Both the position numbers and the translations under genes were made by a program. Of a stretch of DNA of 64,000 bases, positions 53,901 through 64,000 are shown piece after piece (the stretch's first letter is position 1; each line of letters starts with the position of its first letter). The notes beneath the pieces were generated by a model. The model was given only the letters and a program-made list of their open reading frames with translations. It had not been told where the DNA came from and ran no database searches. The stretch comes from Chiua virens (lineage: Eukaryota > Basidiomycota > Agaricomycetes > Boletales > Boletaceae), in contig JAHNUO010000006.1 of NCBI GenBank assembly GCA_019787685.1, forward strand, positions 2,232,001-2,296,000, in the 5' to 3' direction.

Positions 53901-54559
53901 AACTCTTCATCATGGCTGCTCGTAGAAGTACGGCGGCTAGCCGGCATGCTCTTTGCACCAGCACGACTGTACTGCCCGTTCATGCCGTGATTAGAACCAA
54001 GTTCAGGCGAGAGCTCGACGGAAGGAGCATAAGCGACCGACTTGCGCTTGTCGGCAACGGCTGAACCCACGGCTTTGGAGAGGACATCCACGTCGACCGA
54101 AGAATGGGAGAGAGCGGACTTGATGAGGCTGTCTCCGTGTAGAACGGCATTGATGCGTGGGGGGGTAGTCGGGGCGGAGACGGCGATACCGACGGGGTCG
54201 TAGGGGATGCTGAGTAGCTCTTGCGCTTGCTGCTGCTCCAAAGCCCGCATCTGTTCCTCAAAGAGCCTCCGGTGAATGACACGCTGACGTTCGTGTTCCA
54301 AACGCTTCAATTCGACGCGCTAGTAGAAAAACGTGAGAGCAGACACAAACGAAAAACAAAAGGGGCGTACAGCTGACATGTCGGGCATGTTAGTACCGAG
54401 CCTCGCAGCCTGATGGGAGAGGGATCGAATTCAAAAATGTAGGCTGGATGAGAGAAGTCATACCGAGTCCGCGAGGTCGAGGAAAGCAGGAGGGCTCTGC
54501 TTTCTCCCATCCGAGGTGCGATTATCGGGGGACGTATTAATGTTTTCAGCGATATTCAT
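50934..54559 (-). CDS. Pumilio (PUF) family RNA-binding protein; two frame breaks
   Basis: Post-transcriptional repressor that binds UGUA-type elements in 3' UTRs. The N-terminal half is low in structure and Ser/Pro-rich. The PUF domain starts near 52750 (GLHGPKHKRGDMDR) and contains successive repeats with DQHGCRYLQKKLEEG, DPFGNYLCQKLLEF, NMHGTRAVQKMIDF, DLNGNHVIQKCLNK, HRHGCCVLQRCIDH, DPYGNYVVQYILDL, KFSSNVIEKCIRVA and DSYGNYCVQ. A Met/Asn/Gln-rich tail follows. The start at 54559 (MNIAENINTSPDNRTSDGR) fits. Two single-base breaks occur: at 52771-52773 (between GLGRGGAP and DGKMNG) and at 51416-51420 (between LLVEGIRP and VLPLIRNTPYGKRIQ). Both repair by removing one base, and no intron solves the first. 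Introns are short and otherwise regular. Confidence 0.88.
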
Positions 54560-55413
54560 GTTGAACAGAAGAACGAAAGACGAGTTTTGTTGGAAAAAAG
54601 GCCCGGAACAGAAAACAAGTTGAACGACGAAACGAGATTAGGAAACGGTGGTGGTAGTTGCACAGTGGTAATCCTGCGCGTGGTGTGGATGAAGAGAGAG
54701 ACACGGAACGAACTGTAGGACACCGACCTTGAAGCCAATTTTGAGCCGTTCTAGGGTGACTGATGATACAAGGTTGAGCTGGTGAGGGGGTGAGTATGAA
54801 AAGAAAAGGGAAAAGGAAAGAATACCTTTTTGAAGAGAGCGGGTTTTTGGAGCGCAATGCAAGAGAGAACGCTGGATGATGTGTAGCCAGGCCAGCGAAT
54901 TTAAGGCACTTCGGTAGCGCGTGGGGATCAAAAAAGGCTGGGCTTTACTTACCCTCATTTTTTTCAAAGTCCGATAACTCTTCAGACTCGGATATGTTTT
55001 TTTTTCTCGTAAAATGGTCGATCATAATAAAACATAGTCTCTTGAAACATACTACTAGTAGCTAGCTAGCAACGTCTCTGAATACAACTCAAAAGCCCTC
55101 CTACTCCAAGCTTTTCTGTCCGCAAGCTGATTCACCGGGTCCGTGCAAGGGTCGTCGGTTGCCAGCCCTTGAAGCTTGTCCCCTTTGGTCACCCCCGGGG
55201 CGCTTACTTTCAATGCAATCCCGCCATGCCAACACAAACTCAATACTTTTCCCGGGTATCGTCGTCGGCGATCTCGCCTCATTTCAGGCCCGATTTCAGA
55301 TAAAAACTCAACTAAAAGGGTCCACAGAAACCAGTGTCGATACGCTCGTCAGCGACCGTGCATCCGGGATCTTTTCCTCCGCAGTGCCCGCCCCGCCTAG
55401 CACCTGTCCATTC
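54560..55413. other. intergenic, Pumilio promoter and leader
   Basis: About 850 bases between the Pumilio start and the UVRAG-like stop, same strand. It has pyrimidine-rich minus-strand tracts, as expected of a long 5' leader. ORFs are short and unsupported. Confidence 0.5.
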
Positions 55414-58400
55414 TCACTTTGCTCCGCACCTGTCAACACTCACCCCCTTGATCGTACGCCGATCGTCGTCGTCCTCTGACTTCCTAGTGTGACCCGACCC
55501 TGCATCATCCGAGGAATCGGACGCGGCATCGACGGATGCACCTCCCTCGCGCCCTTCTTCCGCAGTGCATTTCGTCGGCGTTTGCACACTCGTCGATGAA
55601 TGGCGTGACCGAAAGAATCCCGGAAGAGGCGGAAATCCGAGTGAGAGTTTCGAGTACCGTGATAGTGTACTCGTACCCTCACCCGGCCCAGCTTTCGGCG
55701 TAGTAGCACCACTGCTCGAACACGCGTTTGGCTCTGCAGGTAGCTCAGTCGTAGGCACCCTTGGGCTCCGCCCTCCCTTGGGAGTGTCCGATCCTCGGGT
55801 GCCAGCGGGTGGAGATGCCGCACGAGGGGGCGTAGCTAGGCCGACCGTTGACGTTGATGGTGAGTCCTGATACTGCAGGTTGCTTAGACCATCATCAGAA
55901 CTGTCAAAGAAAATCCATGCTATCACTCACCGAACACTCGCACATTCACCGTCAGTGAGCGTAAGTAGCAAATTCTTCAGATTAGGTAGTGTATGTCGCA
56001 TATCAAGCGCTCGCAAGTCACGCTCTGCCATAAGCTGGACACCTATGAGAAATACCTGCTAGCTCGAATGACAGCCGGCTTACCATTTCAATGTCTTTGT
56101 TAAGCAGGAACACCGCATATTCAAATCGATACGTATCCACGCCCTTGGAGAAGAGAGGAAACCTAAAACTCGTCAATTGACCATCCATATTAAGAACACA
56201 GGTTGCGCACATTCGAGGGCCAACCATCGCTGATATATTGTCTCTTATCAAGCTCCTGCTCCCAATGTACGTTATAGGGTAAACAAGACCCTTCCCCATA
56301 TACACAGAAAGCAGCTGCACAAGATGGGCTGCATATCCCAGAGCCGTTGCCACAGATTCCTCAGTGACCTCCTTGTGGGATGAAAGCGACAATGGCGGTG
56401 CAGGTTCATGCGAATTAAAAGGGATAGGCAAAGGAATGACGAGAATGGTAAAAAGGAGTTCCGACGCGGACAAGAGTTCGATGGGGTATATTGTCGCGAG
56501 CGTCGATATGAGTGTCGTTCGAATAGGTGGAAGGCGGTTTCGGACGGCAATGAGATTGTTCCTTAATGAAGGATTCAGCGTGGGCAAAGAACCGTGCACA
56601 GGCTAGACTCACCTCTCCTCGGTGACTTCAGCCACGCGATTTGAGAACATAGCCGTTTCTTGGACTCGCAGTTCCTTGGCCTTTGCAAGGCATTCTCGCC
56701 GGCCCCGAATCTGCACCCGGCGCATGGCGAGGTCATCACGTACTAAAAAAGGTGAAAAGACGTGTAACCTTGGCGAAATGAACGAAGCGAATTATGGACG
56801 CACAACGATCCGATCCGTCAATAATTGCCAGCCTTTCGGTCCGTCGGTCCTCAATGCGCGCCTCACGCTCGGAGACTTCGCGTTTCTGTGAATGAATGGG
56901 TCAGGCATGCGGAAATTACATAACAATCAATTGTGCTTCGTAGTACGTGAAACACGTACCAAAATTAAAGCGTGATCTTTGGCAAAGCAAAGATCTATGT
57001 CTCTAATGACATCATGCAGCGACTCATCGGCGTCTCGTATAGAGGCCTGTAGAGTCACTAGTCTAGCAGAAATTAGTAAAGCGGTCGGGATATTCTCTGC
57101 TTGGGCCCACATACTGCGAAATCTCGTCCAAACTGGCGGTCCTCGCCTCCAGCTTACGGGATCTCCGCGGAACACCTAATATCGACTGACTGCCTCGTAT
57201 TATGTCATGAGATATGGAAGGAATAACTTCGATTCTTTGAAAAAGTTTCCGCCCTTCCGATTCAGGGTCTGTATTATAACCCGACGGCGAAGGACTTCGG
57301 GATTGTGATCGCGAACGAGACCAAGCGGGTGGTGGCAAATGAAAGTTCTGGCCAGTTGGTAGGAAGGTCATAACGAGCGTGTTCGACGGTAACTGCGACG
57401 GGTGGTTCTCGAACTGAAAAAGCGTTGTGACGAATCAGTCAATGAGTTCGCCATATCCGTCTCTCGTACCTACTTCGGGGGATAATGGTATCAAATCCGA
57501 GAAATAAAACTCCCATTCTTCCAAGACTTTCCACCTTGGGCTTCCAGAAGCACCTCCGGCGTCGTCACTGTTCTTCTGCTTGCCCTTGCCATTTCCGGGA
57601 GGCAAGGCACTCGGGTCAAATTTCGTCCAAAGTTGAATTCTAACCCTGTCCGCACTCAGGTTCGTGTCTTCCGAAAAATCGGACTTAGATGTCGCATCAA
57701 GGCTGTAGAGTGGATTTGTAGAAGGGCGATGAATGGGTGAGATGTAATTTGGGACATTAGGAAAGACGATTGCTTCGGTGGAAGGGAGGGGTGACTGGTG
57801 ACTCGACGACTTTTGTAATGGCGTAGAAGTCGATGTCCTGTGTGTCTTTATGACTGACGAGGGTGAAGATACTTGCCGTGTCATTGTTGATGACTTCCCC
57901 TTTGAGGTGGATAACCGTGAAGAGGATCGCGAGGTAGCAGAAGTGGATAACGCCTTCGCCACTCCTATGCTAGCAGACCGAATTATTCTGACTCCTGGGC
58001 GGGTTCCTTGAACTGAAGCGTTGGGAAGTGCTGCCGATTCAATGGGTGGCAAAGGTCCGCTGTCTGCGCGAGATCTCGATTTCCCATTGACGGACGGCGG
58101 TGACGGCGAAACAAGGGGTGGCTCTGGGACAGTTATCGTGATAAATGTCTCCACAAGGCGCGACTTGACAATTTTCTCTAACGTTCGCTGACAATGATCG
58201 AAATAGAGCGTCGACACGGGCAGATTCGACATCGAATTCGTCGGCGTGGCAGACGAAAAGCTCGCTGAAAGGCCATGCGAGGACATTGCAGAGGCTGTCC
58301 GGGTTCGTGTTTGCTTTCCAGTGGGAATGGACGTGTTGGACACCAGCGAACGAGACAGCGTATTCCCTGAGCCAGATGTCGGTCCTACATTCGTCCCACC

Positions 58401-58855
58401 CGGAAACCCTGCCCGCGAAGGTGTCCGCCGCCGCCCCCTTCCCTCTCCGCTCCCCCTCATCTCATCCGAAACACCAGTGATGTCCTCCGTAGGCACACTC
58501 TTTAGAGTATTGACCGAAGTTGTAGATATTCGTCGGGAGCGTTTGCGCAGCAAAGTGACGTCAAGGTCATCTGACAAGTTCCCCAGCGGTGTGAACTGAG
58601 AGTGTGTTGCTGGTTGAGAGAGAGCCGAGGCAAATGCGTCACGGACAGGGAAGGGTGTGAGATTGCGTATCTGGATGGACGTCAGGTGTCGAAGGCGGCG
58701 CTGAAAACAACCCTGGCATTCGAGAGCATCACTCCTGCACGTACGCGTACCCGAATTATAGCGACACGCACCTCGCAGTGACCTTCTCTCCAGTCTGGTG
58801 CACCGAAAGTGGTCGAGCTGGGTGTTGGCAACGCATCCTGAGCACCACCCGACAT
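55414..58855 (-). CDS. UVRAG/Vps38-like (Atg14/UVRAG family) autophagy protein
   Basis: Predicted subunit of the Vps34 PI3-kinase complex II, acting in endosomal sorting and autophagy. The first exon (start 58855, MSGGAQDALPTPSSTTFG) joins to RLRHLTSIQIRNLTPFPV, the usual start of the family C2-like region. A long Ser/Thr-rich insert follows, then a coiled coil (SIRDADESLHDVIRDIDLCF; KREVSEREARIEDRRTERLA; RRECLAKAKELRVQETAM). The conserved C-terminal block is NRLPPIRTTLISTLATIYPI, VATALGYAAHLVQLLSVYM, VYPITYIGSRS and FPLFSKGVDTYRFEYAVFLL NKDIEML. A Ser-rich, acidic tail ends at 55414. About nine introns are inferred. The frame appears intact. Atg14 is an alternative within the same family. 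Confidence 0.82.
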
Positions 58856-59051
58856 GTCTGCAGGTCGAGATGTCAGTCACACAGCTACGTCGTTAGTGAA
58901 CGTCTACCTGTGGCAGGTTGTTAGCGAACTTTGACTGTCCCAGGCGCGTGGAGTCTTGCACATCGACGTAGCGGCAGCGAACCCTTGGCTTTCCTTTCCT
59001 GGACTCGTCATTCAATCTTCGACTTCAAGTGTTTCAAGTGTTCTTCAAAGC

Positions 59052-60525
59052 ATGTCTCAGTCCCAAAACTCTAACAATGATTCAAAGGCAACGAGCGCTC
59101 CTGGGCGGACAGCAGCTCCCTCTGGATCTATGCCACCACCCCCAGTACTACCACGTAAAAGTGCCATGCTAGAACGCGAGGCCAACGCGTTGTCAGCCTG
59201 CTTCAAGGTAAATGGAAGTTTAATTGCATTTCAAGGTTATATTTCATGCCGGACAGAATGCAGTCATAAAAACTGGTCAGATCTACGCTTTCCATGCCGA
59301 CGCACGCAGATTGTAAGTAAAGGCTCATACACCCGCACGACCGATATTATATTAGTCGTGCTTGTAGAGGGATTCACAAGTATGCCCCGCACCCGCCACG
59401 TTCATTGACAGCCTCTCTCGGTTGCGAACTCGAAAAATACGATCAAGTCTGCGACGCAATTGAGTCGCAGTTGGTGAGCAACTTCTCGTCTATCGTTTTA
59501 CATCTCTCCAACGTTATCAGCGTCAGCTGCGTGCTATTTCAGTTTTGAAGCGAGATTTGACGCGCGAGGAACGTCGTGCAAGAGAAGTTGAACAAGCTGC
59601 TATTGCAGCACAAGCATCCAAGATCCCTGTACCATCTATCGAGGCTAGTGAGGGTGCAACGTTACCCTCGATGGCTCCTGGCCAAGGTTCGCCACAAGGG
59701 CCCGCCACCCTGCCCCTACGTCGTCAATCTGCCATCTCGCTCTCTTCCCTCAATCGGAATGCGCTTCCTCCCAAACTTGACCTCTCCGGGTCCGGCATGC
59801 GCATCTCCGCTGAGGAAGCAGCACTGTTTCCAAAAGGCCTCGTCCCGTCTCCCGTCTCGCTCGCTCCGAAATCAGCTCGCCCGTCAGCAACAGCCGACAT
59901 TGACTTGATGGCCGCATTCGCCTCGGCTGCGGCCGCAAATTCGGGTAGCCAGCGTGTCGACATCGACCTGACCGTGTCCGACAGTCCGCCGACCATGATC
60001 GCAGCCACCGACCCTGCCTTGGGCAGCTCTGCGGATAAACCCATCGAACTTGACCTCGACAGCATCGACATGGAGATGACGGACATGACAAATCTGTTTG
60101 GAGACGCCCCAGGCTCCGAGTCTAGAGACGGGCGAGCGACGGTGGATAGCCTTTTCTCCCCAGGAGCGGCTGATTCGAGTGCGCCACTAGAAGCGAACAA
60201 GGGTCCACAGGCACAAAGGGCGCAGGATAATGGCATGGATATTGCAATCCTAGGTTCTCTCGAGGGTCAGGGTGGCCAGGGCGAGAATTTGTTTGGTCCG
60301 GTGGCAAGCGGGTCTGGTAGTGGGAACCACCAACCGCATTCTGGGAACAGCGTTGGCCCACCTCCGTCATTGGTGTCGAGTTTACAGGGCAGTATTGGTG
60401 GGTTCGACTTGTCCACGCTGGACTTATCGAACCTCGACCCGGCATGGCAAAACATAAGTTTGGACATGGAGGCACTTTTGGGCCCCACGGAGAACAACCA
60501 AGAGGGGCAGAAACCGGGGCTGTAG
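59052..60525 (+). CDS. uncharacterised coiled-coil protein, possibly nuclear
   Basis: I do not recognise this gene with confidence. It starts at 59052 (MSQSQNSNNDSK), divergent from the UVRAG-like gene with 196 bases between start codons. The first part is a short helical segment (LEREANALSACFKNAVI). After two introns, the frame runs through LEKYDQVCDAIESQL, then, after a third, RQLRAISVLKRDLTREERRAREVEQAA, a likely coiled coil. The C-terminal two thirds are acidic and Ser/Gly/Pro-rich, with IELDLDSIDMEMTDMTNLFG and a final DLSTLDLSNLDPAWQNISLD, which look like transactivation-type motifs. A Mediator tail subunit is one possibility, but nothing here proves it. No stop interrupts the model. 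Confidence 0.6.
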
Positions 60526-60630
60526 GGCTATTGCACACTCGGAGCGCCCAGTACTCATTCACCCACAAAACACTATAAACCAACTTATAAACTACTACTA
60601 CTGAAGATAAGTCCTTTGTGCAGTCCCGAC

Positions 60631-61680
60631 TCAGGGAGTATTACCCGTAGCGGGAAATTTCTCCAACCTCTTTCGCAGAGGGTGCCCATTGCGCACACCG
60701 ACAGCACATAGAGTCGTAGCGAGGTCTGCTGCAAGACTCCGACGCTCCTCAGGATTTATATCTTGTACTTCCAAGAGCTCGCGTACTGCGCGCGCTAATC
60801 GACTCTTGGGAAGATGAGACTTGTCTCCAACGGATGCAGCTCCTGATCTCCGTTTCCTCCCCTTCATCTTCGGAGCAGCCATCAAAGGCTCAATAAACTC
60901 CGTCCTAAATCTCCTCAGTGCCAGCGCTCCCAATGGGACGACTCGATCCAGCGTACTCGCGGCTTCCGCACGTTGTTCAGCCAGAGCAAGCGAGTCGGTC
61001 GACCCGTTCTCCTCGTACCCCCACTTCTTCAGCTCCTCGACCCTCTTCTCCTTTAATTTATTGGCAATCTTATCCCGCGTGTCCCCCTCCTCGATGGACT
61101 TGGCGACGGCATCAAAAATATCGCTGAGCGTCAGCCAACCGCGATCCTCGTCAACGGCGCGCTTGACATAGTGTCTATTGACGTAGTTGAGGAGTCGGTT
61201 GACGGCATGCGCGCCAACGCTGTAGCGCTTGAAGCACGGGATGATATACTGCACGAGCGTCGTATCGTCCTCGGGTGCGCCCAACAACAGCTCCCGGGCA
61301 AGGTCGATGTAGTACTTGTCGAGGTGCTCGTAAATATCTGTACCACTCGCCTGCCTGGCGACCGCACGCGAGCTTGTGTCCCTGCCCATGACAAGACACT
61401 CTGCGTCGAGCGGGGAGGAACGGGCATTCGCAGCCTCGGACTGTGCGGTGAAATAGTCGTAGGTAGCAGTGTGGATGCCCATGTGGTACGAGATGTCGAT
61501 AGCGGGTGCTTTGTCGACGGAATTGGTCGGAGAACGGACGATGTGGTTCAACGCGGGCAGGATGTAACCCCACAGGGCAGAGAGAGACGCGGAGGGGTTG
61601 GCACTTCCGGCAGAGGGATTTGGCATCGGAGGGAGGAGTGCTACGGTCGCCTCTGTCTGCTTTCCCTTTCCATTGGACAT
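60631..61680 (-). CDS. cullin N-terminal repeat protein lacking the cullin C-terminal half
   Basis: A single-exon protein of 349 residues. From about residue 30 it follows the N-terminal repeats of CUL1-type cullins: LWGYILPALNHIVRSP, YHMGIHTATYDYFTAQ, IYEHLDKYYIDLARELLLG, YIIPCFKRYSVGAHAVNRLLNYVNRHYVKRA. Full cullins have about 750 residues, with a cullin-homology domain that binds Rbx1 and a neddylation lysine. Here the protein instead goes to a basic Lys/Arg stretch (PKMKGRKRRSG) and a short helical end. It therefore could bind Skp1-type adaptors but not recruit an E2. The complete absence of introns contrasts with every other long gene in the window and suggests retrocopy or duplication origin. 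The frame is intact. Confidence 0.8.
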   Translation of the reverse strand: MSNGKGKQTEATVALLPPMPNPSAGSANPSASLSALWGYILPALNHIVRSPTNSVDKAPAIDISYHMGIHTATYDYFTAQSEAANARSSPLDAECLVMGRDTSSRAVARQASGTDIYEHLDKYYIDLARELLLGAPEDDTTLVQYIIPCFKRYSVGAHAVNRLLNYVNRHYVKRAVDEDRGWLTLSDIFDAVAKSIEEGDTRDKIANKLKEKRVEELKKWGYEENGSTDSLALAEQRAEAASTLDRVVPLGALALRRFRTEFIEPLMAAPKMKGRKRRSGAASVGDKSHLPKSRLARAVRELLEVQDINPEERRSLAADLATTLCAVGVRNGHPLRKRLEKFPATGNTP

Positions 61681-62455
61681 GGCTGCGTGATGGTGCTACA
61701 GATCTGAGGCTGACTGGCAAGAACGTTTTTTTTAAAAAGCGCTCGCGAGGGCTGATGGGAAGCCAAAAACGTGGGTGACCCACACTAGATTATTAAATAG
61801 TTGGAACTGTGAGATCAGGTTTGCACCAGGTCCTAGACAAGTTTGTACGAGACGAACCGACACCGCTGGGAAACTTTGAGTAGCTACTAGTAGGCGAAGC
61901 TGCTCGCTCCATCACTACCACTTGCGGTGAGCAAGAACTAGGACACGTTACAGAGTCTCCAAGCCCACTCCTCTACTGTTCAAGTTTCCGCTTCAGCTTT
62001 CAGTACACCCAAATTATCTACTTTACATCCTTGTTCGTATCACTCGACTGGTACGTAAGTGTAATGATGCCAGCCCAGGGACACCCTGTAAAGGGAGATA
62101 TATTATGTACTTCCCAGCGATGGAAAACGGCTGTGTTATCTCCGAAGGTTTCCTACTGTGCATCACGCGGGTCTTCTGATCCAGAAGAACGTGTTCTACT
62201 CTGACGAGTCTGATCTGTGCTACTACCTTGCATGATCCAGATTTCGCGTACATCCAATAATACAGTTGGATCCGACTGCCAATTCATACCGCCAATTAGG
62301 TAGAGAAGTCATACAATGGCTCGTATATCTTTGCACGAGGGAAGTAGACATTGGTGCAAGATGTGTGATTTTCCGGAAAAAAGGGTAATTTACATGGTAC
62401 ACCTTGTGGGATACACAGTCTTCAAATTTAGAAGACCTTCAAGTAGCATTGTCCG
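61681..62455. other. intergenic, no gene seen
   Basis: About 775 bases between the cullin-like start and the p23 stop, same strand. It should carry the cullin-like gene promoter. No supported ORF or RNA. Confidence 0.5.
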
Positions 62456-63322
62456 TTACTTGGAAGGTTCGTCCTCGAGAGGAGGTGGCCCATCGCCATC
62501 AGAATCTTCTTCATCGGCTTCTGCTTCATGTGGTGGAGCGCCACCTAGCAGCCTGCGCCATCATCTAAAAAGATCGGGTGAGTCACTCGCTACGACAAAA
62601 TAAATGTGAAGTGCATGCTTTGGAGAAGTCCATGCCACCCATGCCACCCATGCCACCCATACCACCCATGCCGCCCATGCCGCCCATACCACCCATACCG
62701 CCCATAGCCGCCCATACCACCCATGCCGCCCATGCTCATGTCGTCCATTCCAGGAATACCGCCCACAAGGTCCTCATCAATATTGGGGTTGCCATCCTGT
62801 TCATCTTCGTCGACCCATTTGTTAAAGTCTGTCTTGATAAAGGGGGTTTTGATCTTTTCCTTCGTTAGGCGTGGCCAGAACTCGGACTGCATTTCCTTCT
62901 TGTGGAGGACGAGAAGCAGGGAACGCGATGTAAGGCGAACACTAGATTTCTTGATGGTCGTTAGAGGTGCTGGCTAGTAAAGAAAAAAAGGAATCGTACA
63001 TCTGGATCGATCTCCGCGAAGAACTCTAGGTCAAACGCGTAATCAGTTGCAACGCTATGGAAAGGGGTGAGTAACGGCGTAGATGGACTGAGCGGGTTCA
63101 GTTACTTGTTGCAGTGTGCTTTGAAGGATATGCTTTTGGGTTCCAGTGCATACTTGAGGCTTGACTCGACGATGTCAGGAAGATTGACAGTCAGATAGAT
63201 GATGTTCTACGAGCCCAAGGATGAGAGATGGAGGATGAACATGGGTGGGCACTCACCTTAGCCGGGTCGGAGGTACTGCTGCGCTGCGCCCAGAGTACTT
63301 CTGGATGTGTCGTGGCGGACAT
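62456..63322 (-). CDS. SBA1: Hsp90 co-chaperone p23/Sba1; frame break in Met-Gly-Gly repeats
   Basis: Stabilises the ATP-bound closed state of Hsp90. The CS domain is clear: HPEVLWAQRSS, NIIYLTVNLPDI, then, across introns, LEFFAEIDP and LTSRSLLLVLHKKEMQSEFW, followed by KTDFNKWVDEDEQ. The family acidic tail is Gly/Met-rich: a run of GGM units to MDFSK, then after an intron an acidic end (EADEEDSDGDGPPPLEDEPSK). The start at 63322 (MSATTHPEVLW) is clear. One extra base at 62706 shifts the GGM repeats to YGRYGWYG, and dropping it restores them. The last intron seems to use a GC donor (about 62565-62618). A second one-base shift near 62543-62549 is needed to enter the tail frame, but this is less certain. 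Confidence 0.88.
62632..62740 (-). repeat. Met-Gly-Gly codon repeats in p23
   Basis: About a dozen imperfect copies of an ATGGGYGGY unit on the minus strand, typical of the p23 C-terminal region. Such repeats are unstable in replication and hard for sequencers; the frame changes inside the tract at 62706. Confidence 0.85.
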
Positions 63323-63749
63323 AATGCAGGGGGGAAGAAAAACAACGTTCAAAATTGTTTATATAGTATAAAAGCGTTGGAACGGTTGAGAACGATGAAG
63401 AAACCATTCCCCGATATGGTTATACCCATCTTGATATCATATTACGTAATAAACTAATCACGTGATCATAAAGTATACTCTTCAAAGTGTTGTGCCAATG
63501 TGCCTTGTACTTTATATTCGGCCTTGTTACAATGTGGTAAATATGTTTTTTTTTTGCGACATAATTGTGCTTTGATTCACTAGGATACCTGGACAGGTGC
63601 ACTCGCTGGTTCTTGCCATTGCTGCTTCTACCCCTTCCCACCGCACCACCCTACTTCTTGGTCCTTTTCTTGCTCACTTTGGCCTTACACGCAAGACCAT
63701 GGTCCGTATCATAACTCTACCTCCAAGCCCCTAGCTCACTTCATCGCAG
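63323..63749. other. divergent intergenic region
   Basis: About 430 bases upstream of p23 (minus) and of the last gene (plus). It contains an ATCACGTGAT palindrome and an AT-rich tract, including T9 near 63545. The first exon of the last gene may lie within its right part. Confidence 0.45.
63457..63466. promoter_or_regulatory. ATCACGTGAT palindrome upstream of p23
   Basis: Perfect palindrome about 140 bases before the p23 start codon, identical to that at 28260-28269. Confidence 0.45.
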
Positions 63750-64000
63750 CTTCTATTGCATTATACTTCTTGCTGCACTCTTTCTCAGCTCATGCTATTG
63801 GCAGTCGTTCTCATTTGACGCCCACCTCGCCGGATCTTGGCCTAGCAATGTCACCACATTCTCAGAAGCGTTGAACGCGACCATGCCCCCCCATCTCAGC
63901 ACAATCGATTTCACGCCCCCCACCATACGTGTAGCAGATAGGTGTTGGTGTGATTTTGCATCAGGACTATTCGAACCATACGATGTACAAAAGTGGGAAA
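63750..64000 (+). CDS. predicted membrane or secreted protein, N-terminal part only
   Basis: An open frame runs from a likely acceptor at 63747-63749 (cgcag) to the window end. It starts with a hydrophobic segment (FYCIILLAALFLSSCYW) that would be a membrane anchor or signal, followed by a lumenal-type region with NVT and NAT glycosylation sites and a RCWCDFASGLFEPYDVQKWE block. That last block resembles a motif I associate with basidiomycete proteins of unknown function. The start codon lies in an earlier exon that I cannot fix; ATG 63700 is one candidate but its phase does not fit simply. The gene continues beyond the window. Confidence 0.5.

Noticed and set aside
59425..59445. Apparent frameshift at an A5 run in the coiled-coil gene
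   Set aside because: Reading the exon in the phase given by the previous splice (LGIHKYAPHPP to CELEKYDQVCDAIESQL) is open without any change.

Overview
The window is nuclear DNA from a filamentous basidiomycete, almost certainly an agaricomycete. Genes are dense and intron-rich. Introns are mostly 45-60 nt with GT-AG ends and occasional GC-AG. Most predicted proteins are of the types typical of mushroom-forming fungi: a CYP61 sterol desaturase, a copper-fist factor, an RBR ubiquitin ligase with a basidiomycete-type N-terminus, a GH72 glucanosyltransferase, a MAPK-type tyrosine phosphatase with a rhodanese domain, and a full-length RNAi-type RNA polymerase. I see no bacterial operon, transposon, CRISPR array, rRNA or tRNA. 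The order or genus cannot be fixed from the sequence alone.

Layout, left to right: RanBPM/Gid1 subunit of the GID/CTLH ubiquitin ligase (+, 5' end outside the window); ISCA1-type Fe-S assembly protein (-); MFAP1 spliceosomal protein (+); cellular RNA-dependent RNA polymerase (+); HMG-box factor (+); class 1A dihydroorotate dehydrogenase (-); TRAPP subunit Trs31 (-), divergent from a BTB/POZ protein (+); RBR E3 ligase with tandem repeats (+); CYP61/Erg5 (-); two tandem secreted, probably GPI-anchored acid phosphatases (-,-); a 2 kb gene-poor stretch; copper-fist regulator (+); rhodanese-PTP phosphatase (-), divergent from Mdv1 (+); ABCC-type ABC transporter (+); RRM/zinc-knuckle SR-like protein (-); GH72 glucanosyltransferase (-); Pumilio RNA-binding protein (-); UVRAG/Vps38-like autophagy protein (-), divergent from an uncharacterised coiled-coil protein (+); a cullin-N-domain-only protein (-); the p23/Sba1 co-chaperone (-); and the first part of a predicted membrane protein (+) running off the right edge.

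The genes are mostly housekeeping and unlinked in function, so this is ordinary euchromatin and not a dedicated cluster. The two phosphatases are a local duplication, and three gene pairs share divergent promoters of about 85-220 bp. CACGTG boxes recur upstream of several start codons.

The most striking feature is not a new system. It is a series of single-base frame breaks in the right two thirds of the window, each repaired by removing one base. The clearest interrupts the PTP active-site signature; others hit a phosphatase, Pumilio (twice) and p23. The eleven genes left of 22 kb show none. An insertion-biased assembly error is the simplest explanation, but the PTP case deserves a direct check.
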